Origin: Collinsella aerofaciens
Lineage (GTDB): Bacteria > Actinomycetota > Coriobacteriia > Coriobacteriales > Coriobacteriaceae
Length of the DNA stretch: 64,000 nucleotides
Reading direction: 5' to 3'
Assembly: GCF_001404695.1 (NCBI RefSeq)
Contig: NZ_CZAQ01000009.1
Span: forward strand, 1 to 64,000
In this document: positions 35,201 through 45,780 of the stretch, in pieces
Numbering within the stretch: position 1 is the first letter of the stretch
Layout of the letters: each line of letters begins with the position of its first letter
Notes under the pieces: model-generated
Told to the model about the DNA's origin: nothing
Database searches by the model: none
What the model saw: the letters and a program-made list of their open reading frames with translations, nothing else
Position numbers and translations under genes: made by a program

Positions 35201-35755
35201 TTACTCGTCAAGCTTGAGATTCTTCAATGCTGCAAATGGATTTTCCGTGGCAGCGGCCCATTCGGCCTCCGCCTGGACGGCGCAATCGCATTGCTCGACG
35301 TTGAGATTGATGCCGCAGGTGGGGCAAAGGCCGCGGCAATCAGGCTTGCACAGGACGACGAACGGCGTGTCCATGACGACCGCGTCGTTGATGGGCTCAC
35401 CCAGATCGACGATGCGATCCTCGCCCAACAACTCGTAGCCGTCTTCGTAGGCCTCGGGGTCCTCGGGCTCCTCAAAGAGGTAGAACTCCTCGATTTCGCC
35501 TGCGATATCAAATGAGGCGGGCTCCAGACAGCGGTCGCACTCGCCGGTGGCGTGGGCGCGAACCATGCCCGAGAGCAGAACGCCGGTACCGGCGTTGGTA
35601 AAGACCACGTCGTAGGCAATGCCGTCCTGCAGCTGGTACTCCTTCTCGCCCACCGTGTAGGTGGCGACATCGACCTTGCCGGTCAGGGGATATGAGTCTC
35701 CGGGAAACTCGAGCTGCTCGGAAAGATCGACGGTAACGCTCGGGAACTCAGCCAT
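35201..35755 (-). CDS. DUF177 (YceD) family protein
   Basis: 184 residues from the ATG at 35755, which overlaps the preceding stop (TAATG). The family motif with paired cysteines is present: ATGECDRCLEP (about 75-85), and later CKPDCRGLCPTCGINLN, likely a zinc site. YceD/DUF177 proteins are genetically linked to rpmF and to 23S rRNA maturation; the neighbour here is indeed rpmF. The exact activity is unknown. Confidence 0.9.
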   Translation of the reverse strand: MAEFPSVTVDLSEQLEFPGDSYPLTGKVDVATYTVGEKEYQLQDGIAYDVVFTNAGTGVLLSGMVRAHATGECDRCLEPASFDIAGEIEEFYLFEEPEDPEAYEDGYELLGEDRIVDLGEPINDAVVMDTPFVVLCKPDCRGLCPTCGINLNVEQCDCAVQAEAEWAAATENPFAALKNLKLDE

Positions 35756-36252
35756 TACCACTGGCCGTTCTGCTGGGCGGCACCCTCGTTGAGCTGCTGA
35801 CGGCAACGGGTGACGGTGCCGGTCAGGCTCTTAAGGTTCTCCTCGAGGTGCGTAAAGACCTGCTCGGCGTAATCCTCGGCGGCATAGCGCGTCTCGCGCT
35901 CGTACTGCTGGGCGCGGTCGCGAATGTCGTCGGCCTGCTGCTGGGCTAAGCGGACGATCTCCTGCTCTCCGGCAATGGTGAGCGCCTGCTGCTGAGCATC
36001 GGCAATAATGGAATCGGCCTGAGCAGCGGCGGAGGCCATAAGCTCCTCGCGCTCTTTGAGGATACGGCGGGACTTCTGCCACTCCTCGGGATAGCTCATG
36101 CGAATCTCATCGAGGATGTTAAAGAAGACGTCGGCGTCGATAACCTTCATCTGGGCGTTCTTGCCGAACGGCGTCTTAGCCTCTTCGATGAGCCCCTCGA
36201 GCTCGTCGACAAGACTCACGATCCTGTCGCCAGGAAAATTCTCGCCCGGCAT
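35755..36252 (-). CDS. Coiled-coil protein, function unknown
   Basis: 165 residues from the ATG at 36252 (AGGAG five bases upstream). The sequence is almost all helical: an N-terminal part with DELEGLIEEAKTPFGKNAQMKVID (about 15-40), then a long Gln/Ala/Glu coiled coil (about 60-150) resembling ATP-synthase subunit b or DivIVA-tail proteins. There is no signal peptide or membrane helix. The place between coaD and DUF177-rpmF is typical for this uncharacterised family in Gram-positives. A cell-division or scaffold role is only a guess. Confidence 0.7.
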   Translation of the reverse strand: MPGENFPGDRIVSLVDELEGLIEEAKTPFGKNAQMKVIDADVFFNILDEIRMSYPEEWQKSRRILKEREELMASAAAQADSIIADAQQQALTIAGEQEIVRLAQQQADDIRDRAQQYERETRYAAEDYAEQVFTHLEENLKSLTGTVTRCRQQLNEGAAQQNGQW

Positions 36253-36320
36253 CCGGTCTCCTTTCATAGGTAACATATCATCGTGTTAGTTTACCACATG
36301 CCACCAGGCAATAAAAAACG

Positions 36321-36818
36321 TCATGAAAAGCGATGTTTGAGCGCTTTGACCACGTTAGGCGGCACAAACGTCGAAACGTCACTGCCAAGCGATGCGATCT
36401 GACGCACCACCGAACTCGAGATGTAGCCGTACTGCGGAGCACTCATGACAAAGATGGACTCCAGCTCGCTATCCAGGCGATAGTTGAGGTCGGCCTGCTG
36501 TAGCTCGTACTCAAAGTCGGTCATGGCGCGCAGGCCCTTAACGACGGCACCTGCCCCCTGTTCACGTGCAAAGTCGACCAGCAGGCCGGTGAAGGGCAGT
36601 ACTTCGACGCCGTCCAAATCGCCGAGAGCCTCGCGAGCCAGCGCAACACGCTCGTCGAGCATAAAGGTGGTACCCACGCCGTTTTTACCCTGCGATTCGG
36701 CCACGGCGACGATCACGCTGGGAAAGATGCGGCGGGCTCGGCGGATCACGTCGATATGGCCAAAGGTGATGGGATCGAAGGTGCCCGGGACGATCACGCG
36801 GTTGATGGTGTCATTCAT
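36321..36818 (-). CDS. coaD: Phosphopantetheine adenylyltransferase
   Basis: 165 residues from the ATG at 36818, which overlaps the rsmD end by eight bases. The nucleotidyl-transferase motif is GTFDPITFGHIDVIRRA (TxGH form), and the ATP-side motif YGYISSSVVRQIASLG is at the C-terminal end. It performs the penultimate step of coenzyme A synthesis, which supplies the phosphopantetheine arm of AcpP encoded downstream. A longer frame into rsmD was rejected. Confidence 0.95.
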   Translation of the reverse strand: MNDTINRVIVPGTFDPITFGHIDVIRRARRIFPSVIVAVAESQGKNGVGTTFMLDERVALAREALGDLDGVEVLPFTGLLVDFAREQGAGAVVKGLRAMTDFEYELQQADLNYRLDSELESIFVMSAPQYGYISSSVVRQIASLGSDVSTFVPPNVVKALKHRFS

Positions 36819-37440
36819 GGGTGTCCTCCGTGGGTGCATCGTTATCGTTGCCAGCATCCTCGCCGTTGCCAACCCAGCGCAGCAAGTCAACAGAGGTTAT
36901 GCCGTAGCGCTTCTCTCGCACGGTCTCAAAACCAGCTGGATGAGCGCCCGCATCGGATGCGGCATGCTCAAACAGAGCAAAAGCCCCCGGCGCCAGCAGA
37001 CCCTGCTGGGCAAGATTTAGCAGCAGCCCCTCAACCGGTTCGGCGCCAAAGGCATACGGCGGATCGAGCAGGACCAGATCAAAAGGACCACCCGGCACAC
37101 GGCCGCGCGGGGCGCTCGCCAGCACATCGCCGGTAACGACGCGCCAACGCGAGCGGTCGCGGCACAGCGACTCGATATTCTTGGTGATCAGACGGGCGGC
37201 ATTGCGATCGATCTCGAACGTGGTGAGCGAGCGGGCGCCACGCGAGAGCATCTCGATTCCCAGAGCACCGGAGCCGCCAAAGGCGTCCAGTACGCGGACC
37301 TCGTCCAAATCGAAATCGAACGCCGACATGACCATGGATGCACATGCCTCGCGCACGCGATCGGTCGTGGGACGGGTAACATCGCGCCCGCGCGGCTCTT
37401 CGATCTTGCGGCCGCGCCATTCACCGCCGATGATTCTCAT
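36811..37440 (-). CDS. rsmD: 16S rRNA (guanine-N2)-methyltransferase RsmD
   Basis: 209 residues. It begins MRIIGGEWRGRKIEEPRG, the family start, with SAM-binding VLDAFGGSGALGIEMLSRGA and the catalytic LLDPPYAFG motif. It methylates G966-equivalent in 16S rRNA. It overlaps recG by four bases (ATGA) and coaD by eight. The C-terminal tail is acidic and poorly conserved. Confidence 0.95.
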   Translation of the reverse strand: MRIIGGEWRGRKIEEPRGRDVTRPTTDRVREACASMVMSAFDFDLDEVRVLDAFGGSGALGIEMLSRGARSLTTFEIDRNAARLITKNIESLCRDRSRWRVVTGDVLASAPRGRVPGGPFDLVLLDPPYAFGAEPVEGLLLNLAQQGLLAPGAFALFEHAASDAGAHPAGFETVREKRYGITSVDLLRWVGNGEDAGNDNDAPTEDTHE

Positions 37441-39614
37441 CCTCCGCTGACCTCCTTAAAGATATGTCGATAGCGCGTGGCGACCGCATCGCGCAAGGGG
37501 CGCGTCGCCACGGAGTCAAGGTTGCAAGCATACCGCAAGAGCTCGACCGCGTCCAAATGGGCCCATTCGATAAGATCCTCATCGGCGTCCAGGTCCACAA
37601 AACGCAAGGTCACGCCGCCATGCTGACGGTAGCCCAAGATTTCGCCCTCATGGCGCAGACGCAGGTCCATCTGAGCGAGCGTAAAGCCGTCCGAGGTCTT
37701 CTCGAGCGACTGGAGGCGTTCTTGCGCCGCCGACGCGCCGCCGTTGCCCTTGGAGTGCGTCATGACCAGGCAGGTGCCCGACACGCTGCCGCGGCCCACG
37801 CGACCACGCAGCTGGTGCAAGGCCGCCAATCCAAAGCGCTCGCCATTCTCGATGACCATGACGGTGGCGTTGGGCACGTCGACGCCCACCTCAACCACCG
37901 TGGTCGAGACGAGCACATCAATCTCACCGCGCTTAAAGGCATCGATGACCCGGTCCTTCTCCCCCGCCGGCATGCGGCCGTGAAGGCGCTCGATGGTAAG
38001 TCCCGGCAACGCCAGGCGCAGTCGGTCGAGCTCGGTTGCCGTATCGTGCAGCGGCACAGGGACAGTCACGCGGCCCTCGTCGTCACGAGCGATACCGGGC
38101 ACGTCTTCCAGCTCATCGGCCGAGTCACTCGGCTCCACAAGTGGGCAGATCACATAGGCCTGGTGGCCCTTTTCGTGTGCCTCGCGGATGGCGCCGTAGG
38201 CCAGGTCGCGGCTCGACTCGGTGAGCACGCGCGTCGTAACACCCGCACCCGGAACAGGTCGATGGCGAATGATGCTCGTGTCCAGGTCGCCATAGACCGA
38301 GAGCGCCAACGTGCGCGGGATAGGCGTGGCCGTCATAACGAGCAGGTCGGCGCCCGGGCCCTTGGCACGCAGGGCATTGCGCTGGCCCACACCAAAGCGG
38401 TGCTGCTCGTCGATGACGACAAGCGACAGATGCTTAAACGCCACGTCATCCGAAAGGACCGCGTGGGTACCAAAGAGCACGTCGAGCTCGCCCGATTCCA
38501 GCTGCGCATGGATCCGCTCGCGCTCGGCCGCCGGCGTGGCACCCGTCAGGAGCGCCCAGGACATGCCAACCTGCGAGAGCAAGGGGCCGGTCTTATCGGC
38601 ATATTGGCGCGCCAGCACGCCCGTTGGCGCCATAACGCAGGACTGGGTGCCCGAATCGGCCGCGACAGCCAGCGCGCAGGCGGCGACGGCCGTCTTGCCG
38701 GTACCGACGTCGCCCAGAAGCAGGCGGTTCATCACGCGCCCGCCATCACGCATATCGTTCAGGATGTCTTGGAACGCGCCCTCCTGCTCGTCGCTCAGCG
38801 AAAACGGTAGGGCTTCCCTGAGCGCCGCCAGGTGCTCGCCCGCGGTATGGGCGTAGGGAGCGACTTCGACCAAGCCGCCGTCGTTGCGCAGGCGCAGCGC
38901 CAGCTGAAGGCAGAGGCACTCCTCATAGGCAAGGCGGCGGCGCGCGATATCGCGCTCGGCCATGCTCGAGGGAAAGTGAATTGAGCGCAGCGCGCGGGCA
39001 TTGCTCATCAGGCGGCGCTTGGCGCGTAAGCGGGCGGGAATCGGGTCGAAGGGATTGCCGACAACCTCGAGCGCACCGCTAACGATGCGGCGCATCCATG
39101 CCTGGCTCACGCCATCGCTCACGTAATGGACCGGCAGGATAGTACCCGCGGCACGTCCTTCCTCGAGCTTTTCGAAATGCGGAGAGGCCATCTGCTTAAA
39201 GCCGTAGGCAAACTCGACCTTACCCATCACGGCCAGGCGGTCGCCCTGCTTAAATTGCTGGGCAATCCAGGGCTGACGGAAAAAGGCGACTTGCAGCACC
39301 CCCGTCTCGTCCACCAGCGAGACCTCGGTCACCTGCATACGCGGACGGGGCTGCTTTTGAACGATACGATCGACCGTGGCGACAATCGTGCACACGGTAC
39401 CGATGGGCGCCATCTCAATGGACCAGGAGCGCGTAAAGTCGAGATATCGGTGAGGGATATGGAGAAGGAGGTCCCCCACCGTCCGAATTCCCAGACGGCG
39501 AAGGGCCTCCTCACGTTTACCCGAAACATATTTGAGTCGCGCGATATCCTCGTCGAGCGCATTGCTCTGGGCAAAGCGCTCCGAGACGCGCGGCACGGAG
39601 CACAGCTCGGACAT
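37437..39614 (-). CDS. recG: ATP-dependent DNA helicase RecG
   Basis: 725 residues. The N-terminal wedge OB-fold domain (about 35-190, with VGDLLLHIPHRYLDFT) is followed by superfamily 2 helicase motifs: LLLGDVGTGKTAVAA (Walker A), VVIDEQHRFGVGQR (DEQH), MTATPIPRTL, and the C-terminal QLRGRVGRG (motif VI). It reverses stalled forks and resolves recombination intermediates. The recG-rsmD-coaD order is common in Gram-positives. Confidence 0.96.
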   Translation of the reverse strand: MSELCSVPRVSERFAQSNALDEDIARLKYVSGKREEALRRLGIRTVGDLLLHIPHRYLDFTRSWSIEMAPIGTVCTIVATVDRIVQKQPRPRMQVTEVSLVDETGVLQVAFFRQPWIAQQFKQGDRLAVMGKVEFAYGFKQMASPHFEKLEEGRAAGTILPVHYVSDGVSQAWMRRIVSGALEVVGNPFDPIPARLRAKRRLMSNARALRSIHFPSSMAERDIARRRLAYEECLCLQLALRLRNDGGLVEVAPYAHTAGEHLAALREALPFSLSDEQEGAFQDILNDMRDGGRVMNRLLLGDVGTGKTAVAACALAVAADSGTQSCVMAPTGVLARQYADKTGPLLSQVGMSWALLTGATPAAERERIHAQLESGELDVLFGTHAVLSDDVAFKHLSLVVIDEQHRFGVGQRNALRAKGPGADLLVMTATPIPRTLALSVYGDLDTSIIRHRPVPGAGVTTRVLTESSRDLAYGAIREAHEKGHQAYVICPLVEPSDSADELEDVPGIARDDEGRVTVPVPLHDTATELDRLRLALPGLTIERLHGRMPAGEKDRVIDAFKRGEIDVLVSTTVVEVGVDVPNATVMVIENGERFGLAALHQLRGRVGRGSVSGTCLVMTHSKGNGGASAAQERLQSLEKTSDGFTLAQMDLRLRHEGEILGYRQHGGVTLRFVDLDADEDLIEWAHLDAVELLRYACNLDSVATRPLRDAVATRYRHIFKEVSGG

Positions 39615-39624
39615 GGGCAGATGC

Positions 39625-41286
39625 CTACTCGATCGAGAAGATCACGGGATAGAGCGGCTGCTCGCCACGATGAGCGTCGATCTCCAAGTCGGGCTGAGCC
39701 TCCTCGATGGCGTCGACGATCTCCTGGAAGGCCTCATCGGACAGCTCCTCGCCGGCCAGAATCGTCAGCGCATCGCCCTCCTCTTCCTCCTGCATGCGGT
39801 TGATGCAGTCGAGCGTGACCTGCTTAACATCGGAGCCGACCACGTCGATGGAACCGGCAATGATACCCATGACGTCACCGGAGTGAATCGGAGAGCCGTC
39901 AGAGGCACTGGAATCGCGCACGGCACGGGTAACCTCGCCATCGCGAACTTCGCTGATGGCGTCGACCATAGCGGCAACGGCGTCCTCGAGCTCGGAATCG
40001 GGCAGGACCGCGAACAGTGCGGAGAACGCCTGCGGGACGGTCTTGGTGGGAACGACGGCGACCTTCTTGTCGGTGCAGGCTGAGGCAGCGGCCTCGGCAG
40101 CCATGCGGATGTTGCCGTTATTGGGCAGGATAATGACCGAGGTCGCGTTGACCTGGTCCACCGCGCCCAGCAGGTCGGCGGTCGAGGGGTTCATGGTCTG
40201 GCCACCCGAGACGATCACGTCGACGCCGAGGGACATGAGGATATCGGCCTCACCGGAGCCGGCGGCAACAGCGACAAAGCCCAGCGCCTTGGCGGGCTCG
40301 GCGGCCTTTTCCTGGTCCTCGTGAATCTTGGCGGTACGGTCGTGGGCCTCCATCTCCATGTTGTGGATAAAGACCTCGTAGATCTGACCAAGCTGCAGCA
40401 TGTGCTCGAGCACCAGGTTGGGGGTGTTGGAGTGCACGTGGATCTTGTAGTCGGGGTAGGCACCCACGAGCAGCTCGCAGTCGCCCATGGAGCCCAGGAA
40501 CTTAAGGCACTCGTCCTCGTCAAACGGGGCGTCGGCCTTAAAGAGGAACTCGTTGCAGTAGCGGAACTCCGAGCCCTCCCAATCGTCGTTGGCCTCAATC
40601 TCAACGCGACCGAGGGCCGCGTCGCGGGCAGAGCCAGCGGAATCAAACGTGGCGGAGAAATCCTCGACAACGGTGCTGCGGCCAAGCGCGGCGGCGACAA
40701 AGTTCTCCAGGAAGATGGCAAAGCCAAAGGCGCCGGAGTCGACCACGCCGTTCTCCTTCAGAACGGGCAGCAGGTCGGGCGTGCGGGCGACGGACTGGTA
40801 GGCCTCGACGACGATGGCGTCGAGCGCGTCCTCGGCCGAGAACTTCTTCTTTTCGCACTCGTCGGCCTTGGTCGAGACATCGCGCAGGACCGTGAGAATC
40901 GTGCCCTCGATGGGCTTGCGGACGGCCTGGAAGGCGACCTTGACGGCGCGGCGGAAAGCGAAGGCGATGTTGGCGGACGTGATGGGCTCATCGGCAGAAA
41001 CGAGACCCTCGGCAACACCGCGCAGGATCTGCGAGGTGATGACGCCGGAGTTGCCGCGGGCGCCCATCAGGGAGCCGTGGGTGATGGCGCCGGCGATGGC
41101 CTCCATATCGGCATCGGCGGGAAGGGCGGAAAGCTCCTTGGTCACCGAGGCGAGCGTGAGCGACATGTTGGTGCCGGTGTCGCCGTCGGGTACGGGGAAG
41201 ACGTTGAGCTTGTTGATCTCCTCGGCCTTGTCGGAAACGGCAGCCGCAGCGATCGGAAAACAGGTGCGAATGGTCTTTGCAATCAT
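39625..41286 (-). CDS. fakA: Fatty acid kinase FakA-like (DAK2 domain protein)
   Basis: 553 residues. The N-terminal DhaL/DAK2 domain has INKLNVFPVPDGDTGTNMSLTL (about 24-45), with the aspartates that bind Mg-ATP, and GARGNSGVITSQILRG. A middle domain and a C-terminal DegV-related part complete the YloV/FakA layout. FakA phosphorylates fatty acids held by a FakB (DegV) protein for PlsX/PlsY; plsX is in the same gene array. It follows the gls24-like gene, the usual order. Confidence 0.93.
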   Translation of the reverse strand: MIAKTIRTCFPIAAAAVSDKAEEINKLNVFPVPDGDTGTNMSLTLASVTKELSALPADADMEAIAGAITHGSLMGARGNSGVITSQILRGVAEGLVSADEPITSANIAFAFRRAVKVAFQAVRKPIEGTILTVLRDVSTKADECEKKKFSAEDALDAIVVEAYQSVARTPDLLPVLKENGVVDSGAFGFAIFLENFVAAALGRSTVVEDFSATFDSAGSARDAALGRVEIEANDDWEGSEFRYCNEFLFKADAPFDEDECLKFLGSMGDCELLVGAYPDYKIHVHSNTPNLVLEHMLQLGQIYEVFIHNMEMEAHDRTAKIHEDQEKAAEPAKALGFVAVAAGSGEADILMSLGVDVIVSGGQTMNPSTADLLGAVDQVNATSVIILPNNGNIRMAAEAAASACTDKKVAVVPTKTVPQAFSALFAVLPDSELEDAVAAMVDAISEVRDGEVTRAVRDSSASDGSPIHSGDVMGIIAGSIDVVGSDVKQVTLDCINRMQEEEEGDALTILAGEELSDEAFQEIVDAIEEAQPDLEIDAHRGEQPLYPVIFSIE

Positions 41287-41313
41287 GGGTATTTGAATCT
41301 CCGTTTTCGGATG

Positions 41314-41670
41314 CTAGTTCAGACGGCTCTTGAGCGCGTCGATGTGGATGCCGATCTTAAGGCTGGCGGGATCGATCTGGGCGATCTCCTGCAGGGTGAA
41401 GGCAACGGAGCTCGAAAGATTGTGGCAGACGGACTTCATGTTGACGCCGCTCTCGAGCACGACGTGAAGATCGACCGTAAGGCCGTTCTCGTCGGCGGAG
41501 ACAAGCACGCCCTTGCGGAGGCGCTGACCGGCAAGCAGGCGCACGCTCTCGGCGCCCTGGAGCTGTTCGGCCATACCGACGACGCCGTAGCACGTCATCG
41601 CGGCATAACCGGCAATATCGGCAATAACGTCGTTCGAGACGCTCAGGCTGCCGTTAATGGTCTCAGACAC
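41314..41670 (-). CDS. Asp23/Gls24 family envelope stress protein
   Basis: 118 residues from the GTG at 41670 (GGAG six bases upstream), preferred over an upstream ATG because it matches the family start. The Asp23/Gls24 pattern is visible: SNDVIADIAGYAAMTCYGVVGM and VDLHVVLESGVNMKSVCHNL. These small proteins sit under the membrane and are linked to cell-wall stress. It is placed directly before fakA, as in Bacillus (yloU-yloV). Confidence 0.9.
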   Translation of the reverse strand: MSETINGSLSVSNDVIADIAGYAAMTCYGVVGMAEQLQGAESVRLLAGQRLRKGVLVSADENGLTVDLHVVLESGVNMKSVCHNLSSSVAFTLQEIAQIDPASLKIGIHIDALKSRLN

Positions 41671-41830
41671 AAGAATCTCCTTATCTGGTGCTCGCGGCAC
41701 CATCTCGTGGGAGCAATCATTGCAATATTCTACAACGACCGCGCCGTGTTGAGGTGGTGGGCCGCGGGATTACATCCTCGACACGAAATGTTGATATGGC
41801 AACGTTCGCGCTAGGAGATCGCGGCATGAA

Positions 41831-41858
41831 AAAACCCGCCGCATAAGCGACGGGTTTT
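41831..41858 (-). terminator. Terminator after tRNA-Asn genes
   Basis: AAAACCCG-c-CGC pairs with GCG-a-CGGGTTTT around an ATAA loop; it ends the tRNA transcript on the minus strand. Confidence 0.85.
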
Positions 41859-41864
41859 ACAACC

Positions 41865-41939
41865 TGGCTCCCCGGGTAGGACTCGAACCTACAACAGCGC
41901 GGTTAACAGCCGCGTGCTCTACCATTGAGCTACCGAGGA
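41865..41939 (-). tRNA. tRNA-Asn (anticodon GTT), second gene of the pair
   Basis: 75 bases including an encoded CCA. The acceptor is TCCTCGG/CCGGGGA, the anticodon loop is CTGTTAA on a CGCGG stem, and the T-arm is GTAGG-TTCGAGT-CCTAC. Identical to the copy at 41973-42047. It was found in both reading directions of a spurious short frame, which I discard. Confidence 0.97.
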
Positions 41940-41972
41940 ATTTAAAAGCCCAACGGAATGGGCTGAAAAATC

Positions 41973-42047
41973 TGGCTCCCCGGGTAGGACTCGAACCTAC
42001 AACAGCGCGGTTAACAGCCGCGTGCTCTACCATTGAGCTACCGAGGA
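41973..42047 (-). tRNA. tRNA-Asn (anticodon GTT), first gene of the pair
   Basis: Identical 75-base gene with encoded CCA and discriminator G; the spacer of 33 bases to the second copy contains a small hairpin (AGCCCA/TGGGCT). The two are co-transcribed and end in the terminator at 41831. Confidence 0.97.
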
Positions 42048-42131
42048 ATAGGTGCGTGCTCTCAAGCAACGAAGTTTATTATACGGACGAATCAGCTTAG
42101 GGCAAGAACTTTTTTGAGAATTTTTCCGACC

Positions 42132-42159
42132 TAGTCATTGGGGACGTCCCCAATGACTA
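42132..42159. repeat. 28-bp perfect palindrome
   Basis: TAGTCATTGGGGAC and its complement follow each other without a loop. It lies between the rpoD terminator and the tRNA genes. The GGGGAC core is shared in type with the other dispersed hairpins of this window. Confidence 0.75.
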
Positions 42160-42164
42160 CATGA

Positions 42165-42198
42165 AAGCGCCCCCAAGCGGATGTGCTTGAGGGCGCTT
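42165..42198 (-). terminator. rpoD terminator
   Basis: AAGCGCCCCCAAGC pairs with GCTTGAGGGCGCTT with one mismatch and a six-base loop, followed by TTTCATGT on the minus strand. Confidence 0.82.
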
Positions 42199-42211
42199 CT
42201 TGCTTGCGAGG

Positions 42212-43558
<1,347 letters not shown>

Positions 43559-43668
43559 AGATTCTCCCTTCATAGTCCACAGGACTCATTACTTTAGCAC
43601 ACACATTGACGTCTATACCCAAAAATCAGACTGGATATAGGCGCAAATACGCTGGTTGACCACAACAT

Positions 43669-45780
43669 CTAGGCCTGATCGGCACCCGTTGTCTCCAAAC
43701 CGATCAAACGGAACGGGTCAGCCACGCCGCCGATCGACTTTTGGAGCTCGCGCTGGCGCTGAGAATCTTGCATCGCCTGCATCGTCAGCACACGGCGCGC
43801 CTCATCGTCGAGCGACCGGTCCTGACGAAGCTTTGCCTGCGCGGCGCGCATGCGGCGCTTGATGGTGTAGAGCTCAAGGGTATCAAGCATAAACACGATG
43901 TTCGTCTCGGTGGGATGCTTACTCGTCGACGAAATGCGTCCGGCGCTGACAAGCGACGCTGCCTCGGGACACACCGCGCGCGCCGCATCCATACACGCCG
44001 TGGGGTCGGTGCCCGGCGGCGTCGCGAGCACGGCCCATGCGATGGACTCGTGGCGCGGATCTACCCACTCGATCGAGCAGATGCGGTCGGCATACGTGCG
44101 GAACAGGTCGGGATAGCTCGTGAGCATCGTCAGCAGCTCGCGCTCCCCCGCCAAAGACTTTCGCTCCAGGTCGGTCAGCACGATTGGCATCGTCGGCGCG
44201 GACGCGCCAGAAGCATCGGCGGCCGGCGCCGCGCCATCCATACCAGCCGGCACATCGATAGGCGGCATATCGTCGACGACCTCGGCCGGCGCGGCCCCGT
44301 AGGCCTCAAGCGGCACATAGTCATACGGCTCTTCCTCGACCGGTGCGGACACCGGCGGCGTCACCCCCGACGCCCAGACACCGCGAGACACCCCCTGCGA
44401 ACCTGATGCCCGAACGCCCGCGCTGCCTGCACGCTCGGTTTGCGCCCGCTGGCGCTCGTAGTTCTGCTCGCGACGACGCTCGGCGTCCTCGCGCTTGGCA
44501 ACATCGCGAAACACACGGCCCGAGCTCGAACGCACCGTCTCCAAGTCCAACCCCAGCAGGTCGGCAATCTGGATAAAGTACGTATCGATCATGTAGCTAT
44601 TGCGCAGCGGATAGATGAGCGTCAGCGCATCCTCGAGCGCCTTGGCACGACCGCCCGGCGTGGAAATGTCGCTCGACTCCTGCAGTGAGCGGTACACAAA
44701 GTCCATGAGGGGCTCGGCGGCGTCGATACGCGCCTGCAACGCCTCGCCACCATGCGCGGTGATGAACTCCATGGGGTCGTTGCCGTCGGGAAGCACCACG
44801 CAGCGCAGGTCCATCGAATCCTGCTCGATAAACTGAATCGCGCGGCGCGCGGCCTTTTGACCGGCAGCGTCGCCATCGAACATATATACAATGCGCTTGG
44901 CAAAACGGGTGAGCGTCTTTACATGATGTTCCGTCAACGCCGTACCCAGCGTGGCGACGACGTTTTTGATCCCCGCCTCCCAGCAGGCGATACAGTCGGT
45001 ATATCCCTCCACCACGATGGCGGTATCCTGCGCGACGATAAACTCCTTAGCCCAGTTAAAGCCGTAGAGGTTTCGCTTTTTATGGAACACGCTCGTCTCG
45101 GCGGTGTTGAGGTACTTAGGCTGGCCGTCGCCCATAATGCGCCCGCCAAAGGCGATGTTATGACCCTGCTCATCAAAGATGGGAAACATCACGCGGTCGT
45201 AAAAACGGTCGGCAAGCTGCCCGCGCCCACGGCTCACGGCCACGTTGGCATCGATCATTTCCTGCGGGGTAAAGCCTGCCTGCGACAGATGCGACACCAG
45301 CGCGTTGCGACCCGGCGCAAAACCCAGGCAGTAGCGGCGGCAGACGTCGCCGCCCATACCGCGGCTGGCGAAATACTCGCGCGGACGGCTGTCCTTACCG
45401 CGCATGAGCATGGTGTGGTAGAACTGGGCGGTCTCGGCGCACAGGTCGTAGATGCGGGCACGCTTGGTGCCGCGCTCGCGATAGGCGCCGGTATCGTGCA
45501 GCTCAATGCCGGCACGGTCGGCCAGGTAGCGAATCGACTCAGGGAAGCTCAGGTTCTCGCGCTTCATGATGTAGGTGAAGACGTCGCCGCCCTCGCCACA
45601 GCCAAAGCAGTGCCACACCTGCGTGGCGGGGATAATGTGAAACGACGGGGTCTTTTCGCCATGAAAGGGGCAGCAACCCCAAAACTCATGGCCGCGGGGC
45701 TTGAGCTCAACCGTTTCCTGCACGATGGCAACCAGGTCGGACGCAGCGCGCACCTGGTCTTTTTCCTCATCGCTAATCAC
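43669..45780 (-). CDS. dnaG: DNA primase
   Basis: 703 residues. The CHC2 zinc finger (CCPFHGEKTPSFHI and WHCFGCG, about 36-62) is followed by the catalytic core and TOPRIM domain (VVEGYTDCIACWEAGI, MFDGDAAGQKAA). A long, Ala/Pro/Gly-rich linker (about 440-545) separates it from the C-terminal helicase-binding domain and makes this primase longer than average. The GTG at 45780 lies ten bases from GGGGG. It overlaps ribF by eight bases. It primes DNA replication and is followed by rpoD. Confidence 0.95.
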   Translation of the reverse strand: MISDEEKDQVRAASDLVAIVQETVELKPRGHEFWGCCPFHGEKTPSFHIIPATQVWHCFGCGEGGDVFTYIMKRENLSFPESIRYLADRAGIELHDTGAYRERGTKRARIYDLCAETAQFYHTMLMRGKDSRPREYFASRGMGGDVCRRYCLGFAPGRNALVSHLSQAGFTPQEMIDANVAVSRGRGQLADRFYDRVMFPIFDEQGHNIAFGGRIMGDGQPKYLNTAETSVFHKKRNLYGFNWAKEFIVAQDTAIVVEGYTDCIACWEAGIKNVVATLGTALTEHHVKTLTRFAKRIVYMFDGDAAGQKAARRAIQFIEQDSMDLRCVVLPDGNDPMEFITAHGGEALQARIDAAEPLMDFVYRSLQESSDISTPGGRAKALEDALTLIYPLRNSYMIDTYFIQIADLLGLDLETVRSSSGRVFRDVAKREDAERRREQNYERQRAQTERAGSAGVRASGSQGVSRGVWASGVTPPVSAPVEEEPYDYVPLEAYGAAPAEVVDDMPPIDVPAGMDGAAPAADASGASAPTMPIVLTDLERKSLAGERELLTMLTSYPDLFRTYADRICSIEWVDPRHESIAWAVLATPPGTDPTACMDAARAVCPEAASLVSAGRISSTSKHPTETNIVFMLDTLELYTIKRRMRAAQAKLRQDRSLDDEARRVLTMQAMQDSQRQRELQKSIGGVADPFRLIGLETTGADQA

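Noticed and set aside
41857-42069. 70-codon frame over the tRNA pair
   Set aside because: It merely translates the two identical tRNA-Asn genes, giving a repeated peptide.
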